Shown: one piece after another, positions 33,379 through 34,736 of the stretch
Layout: each line of letters opens with the position of its first letter
Position numbering within the stretch: position 1 is the first letter of the stretch
Assembly: GCF_027812955.1 (NCBI RefSeq)
Contig: NZ_JAPYZV010000017.1
Coordinates: forward strand, 1-34,736
Length of the DNA stretch: 34,736 nucleotides
Source of the DNA: Pedococcus sp. 5OH_020
GTDB lineage: Bacteria > Actinomycetota > Actinomycetes > Actinomycetales > Dermatophilaceae
Reading direction: 5' to 3'
The notes under the pieces: generated by a model
What the model saw: the letters and a program-made list of their open reading frames with translations, nothing else
Told to the model about the DNA's origin: nothing
Databases searched by the model: none
Position numbers and translations under genes: made by a program

Positions 33379-34625
33379 ATGGTTTGGGGAGGCTAGCAGG
33401 GTGGCGAAGAGTTCAGCGGGTGGCCGGTGACCGAGGACTTCTCGGGGTCGCATGTTGAGTTCCGCTTCCACCCGAAGCAGCTCGTCGCGTGTGTGGATGG
33501 ACAGGTCGGCGCCCTTGGGGAAGTAGTCGCGTAGGAGGCCGTTGGTGTTCTCGTTGCTGGGCCGCTGCCAGGGCGAGCACGGGTCGCAGAAGTAGATCCG
33601 TACGCCGAGGTCGGCTGCGATCTTCTCGTGGGCGGCCATCTCGGTGCCTTGGTCCCAGGTGATCGAGCGCAGGAGACGCTTGGGCAGAGCGGCCAGTTCG
33701 CGCACCAGCGCCTGGTGAAGGGTGAACGAGTCGGCGCGCTCGAGGTGGATGAGCTTCACAACGCGAGACTGCCGTTCGACCAAGGTCCCGATCGCGGAGC
33801 GATGCGCCGGCCCGACGATCAGGTCGCCTTCCCAGTGCCCGGCCTCGGAACGGTCCTCGGGCGCGAACGGGCGCTGGTGGATGGAGGTCATGGTGGTGGC
33901 GAACCGACGCCGACGCTGCCCCGAACGCACTTGGGCGCGCCGGTGGTCTCGTCCGGTCCGCAAGGGTGAGCGGGCCCCGGGGCGCCCCAGGGGGAGCCGG
34001 CTCAGAGAGGAATTCGGTTGGTATATCGCCCGATAGATCGACTCTGGACACAACCACATGCCGGTTTATCGGGGTACCGTGCCCGCAGTTCACGGGAGAT
34101 CTGCTGCGGACTCCACCGCTGGCTCAGGAGCTCGGCGACTCGAGCATGCAGCTCGTGGTTGGCCCCGATCCGCGCGGATCGCTGACGGCGCCGGTTGCCG
34201 GCAGCGGCCCGGTGGGCCTCGAACGGCCGGTAGGTGCCGTCGCCGCGGCCATTGCGACGGATTTCCCGGCTGACCGTCGACGGCGCCCGGCCCAGCGCCG
34301 CCGCGATGGCCCGGATCGACTCGCCCGCCCGGAGCCGGTCGGCGATCTCCACACGCTCATTCCCGGACAAGAACCGTGGCGAGATCGTCCGCTCCACCGC
34401 CGGGTCCAGTGCCGCGACGAAGCCGACCAGCTCGCTGCGGCGGTAGAGGTTGTAACCGTTCTTCCACCGGTTCCCCGTGGTCCGGCTCACTCCAACCTCT
34501 CGGCGGGCCGCGGCCACCGGCCAGTCCTTGGACAGCAGCCGCATGAACTGCTCACGTTTGGCCGATTGCGGTCGACGACCGGGCCCCTTGGCGACACGAC
34601 GAGTGGACAACACGACCCCCAGCAT
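33364..34625 (-). pseudogene. IS30-family transposase, frameshifted
   Basis: The N-terminal part (from ATG 34625 to about 34069) has two helix-turn-helix regions, including FLSGNERVEIADRLRAGESI with RAIAAALGRAPSTVSREIRRNG, and ends with WSPQQISRELRARYPDKPA. The C-terminal part is one frame away from about 34068, starting MWLCPESIYRAIYQ. It carries the DDE core: GHWEGDLIVG (first Asp), ITWDQGTEMAAH (second Asp) and RPSNENTNGLLRDYFPKG (Glu). An intact relative would read PxxPAMWxxxESIYRAI, so one base appears to be missing at about 34068. No slippery heptamer is evident, so inactivation is likelier than programmed frameshifting. The second part has its own ATG and might be made alone. Confidence 0.8.
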
Positions 34626-34629
34626 CGGG

Positions 34630-34659
34630 CTACTGTTGCGATGATGGGTGGAAACCACC
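34630..34659 (-). repeat. IS30 right inverted repeat (IRR)
   Basis: This is a perfect 30-bp match in inverted orientation to 33349-33378, followed by the CGC target duplication. The transposase start codon at 34625 lies just inside it. Confidence 0.9.
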
Positions 34660-34695
34660 CGCTTGAAAACGAGGCCACCCAGACAGATTGGATGG

Positions 34696-34736
34696 GTGAT
34701 CTCAGTGGAGGATTGGGCTCTGATCCGGCGGCTGGT
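34696..34736 (+). CDS. istA: IS21-family transposase IstA, N-terminus only
   Basis: Thirteen codons are visible from GTG 34696, reading VISVEDWALIRRL. This is the start of actinobacterial IS21 IstA transposases, which continue into a helix-turn-helix (RRLHRAEGM-type). The gene runs off the window. The position 19 bp beyond the reconstructed IS21 terminal repeat fits the IS21 layout, where istA starts near the left end and istB follows. Only 13 residues support the call, so the family rests on this motif together with the repeats. Confidence 0.6.
   Translation, partial: MISVEDWALIRRL

Larger units (their letters stand above)
33349..34659 (-). mobile_element. IS30-family insertion sequence, 1311 bp
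   Basis: The element is bounded by perfect 30-bp inverted repeats (33349-33378 and 34630-34659, beginning GGTGGTTTCCACCC) and flanked by a 3-bp target duplication CGC (33346-33348 and 34660-34662). It carries one IS30-type transposase on the minus strand, split by a frameshift. The transposase stop codon lies inside the left repeat. It has inserted into the second terminal repeat of an IS21-family element. Confidence 0.85.
33313..34736 (+). mobile_element. IS21-family element, left end, interrupted by IS30, continues beyond the window
   Basis: Evidence is the start of istA at 34696 and a pair of terminal direct repeats in front of it. The first repeat unit is 33321-33344. The second is split: its first four bases (33345-33348) and the rest from 34663 on are separated by the IS30 element. 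Joined, the two share 18 of 19 bases (ACGCTCGAAAACGAGGCCA versus ACGCTTG and so on) with a 24-bp period, as in the multiple terminal repeats of IS21 ends. The outer end is probably the TGT at 33313, within the excisionase relic, but this boundary is a guess. Confidence 0.65.

Noticed and set aside
34665-34677. 13-bp GAAAACGAGGCCA match on both sides of IS30 read as a long target duplication
   Set aside because: The copies are not directly adjacent to both inverted repeats (9 bp gap on the left), and IS30 elements make 2-4 bp duplications. The 24-bp IS21 repeat explains it fully.

Overview
The window is high-GC DNA with GTG starts, purine-rich ribosome-binding sites and TANNNT -10 elements. 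Its gene order (rimP, nusA, ylxR, infB, rbfA, truB, ribF; then the TIGR03960/DUF2344 pair, RNase E/G, rplU, rpmA, obgE, proB, proA, nadD, rsfS) is that of an actinomycete chromosome. Micrococcales, possibly Intrasporangiaceae, is the best guess from protein style; the family is inference. Most of the window is conserved housekeeping backbone.

Layout. 1-2230: a cut-off dicarboxylate-type symporter and a minus-strand pair (DUF4439 ferritin-like lipoprotein, then an APH(6)/hydroxyurea-type kinase). 2331-11196: a plus-strand translation block, rimP-nusA-ylxR-infB, a strong hairpin, then rbfA-truB-ribF and a RodA/FtsW-type gene broken by a one-base frameshift. 11216-12748: minus-strand pcm and an SGNH esterase. 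12896-18223: a radical SAM protein (TIGR03960) and its usual partner (DUF2344), split here by two minus-strand genes (a two-repeat alpha/beta-barrel protein and a class III aminotransferase) plus repeats and hairpins. 18392-27698: RNase E/G, L21, L27, ObgE, proB, pdxY (minus) and proA. 27773-29411: a methyltransferase convergent with a GT2 polyprenyl-phosphate glycosyltransferase. 29519-30150: no convincing gene, but a run of hairpins that makes sense as a minus-strand RNA with its own promoter and terminator, next to a cluster of DnaA-box-like sites. 30250-32105: small membrane protein, nadD, rsfS, phosphoglycerate-mutase-like phosphatase.

32160-34736 is an accessory hot spot at tRNA-Ala(GGC): a transposase N-terminal relic upstream, a decayed tyrosine integrase downstream of the tRNA, a broken excisionase, an IS21-family end with istA running off the window, and an IS30-family element inserted inside the terminal repeats of that IS21 element. 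Removing IS30 and one copy of its 3-bp target duplication restores a 24-bp-period tandem repeat, which orders the insertions: xis relic, then IS21, then IS30.

Functionally the backbone joins ribosome maturation (RimP, RbfA, ObgE, RsfS, RNase E/G), initiation (IF2), transcription elongation (NusA), tRNA modification (TruB), and cofactor/amino-acid supply (RibF, NadD, PdxY, ProB/ProA). The most novel candidate is the structured RNA at 29519-30016; the mobile-element nest, the rodA frameshift and several leaderless-looking starts are also worth checking.
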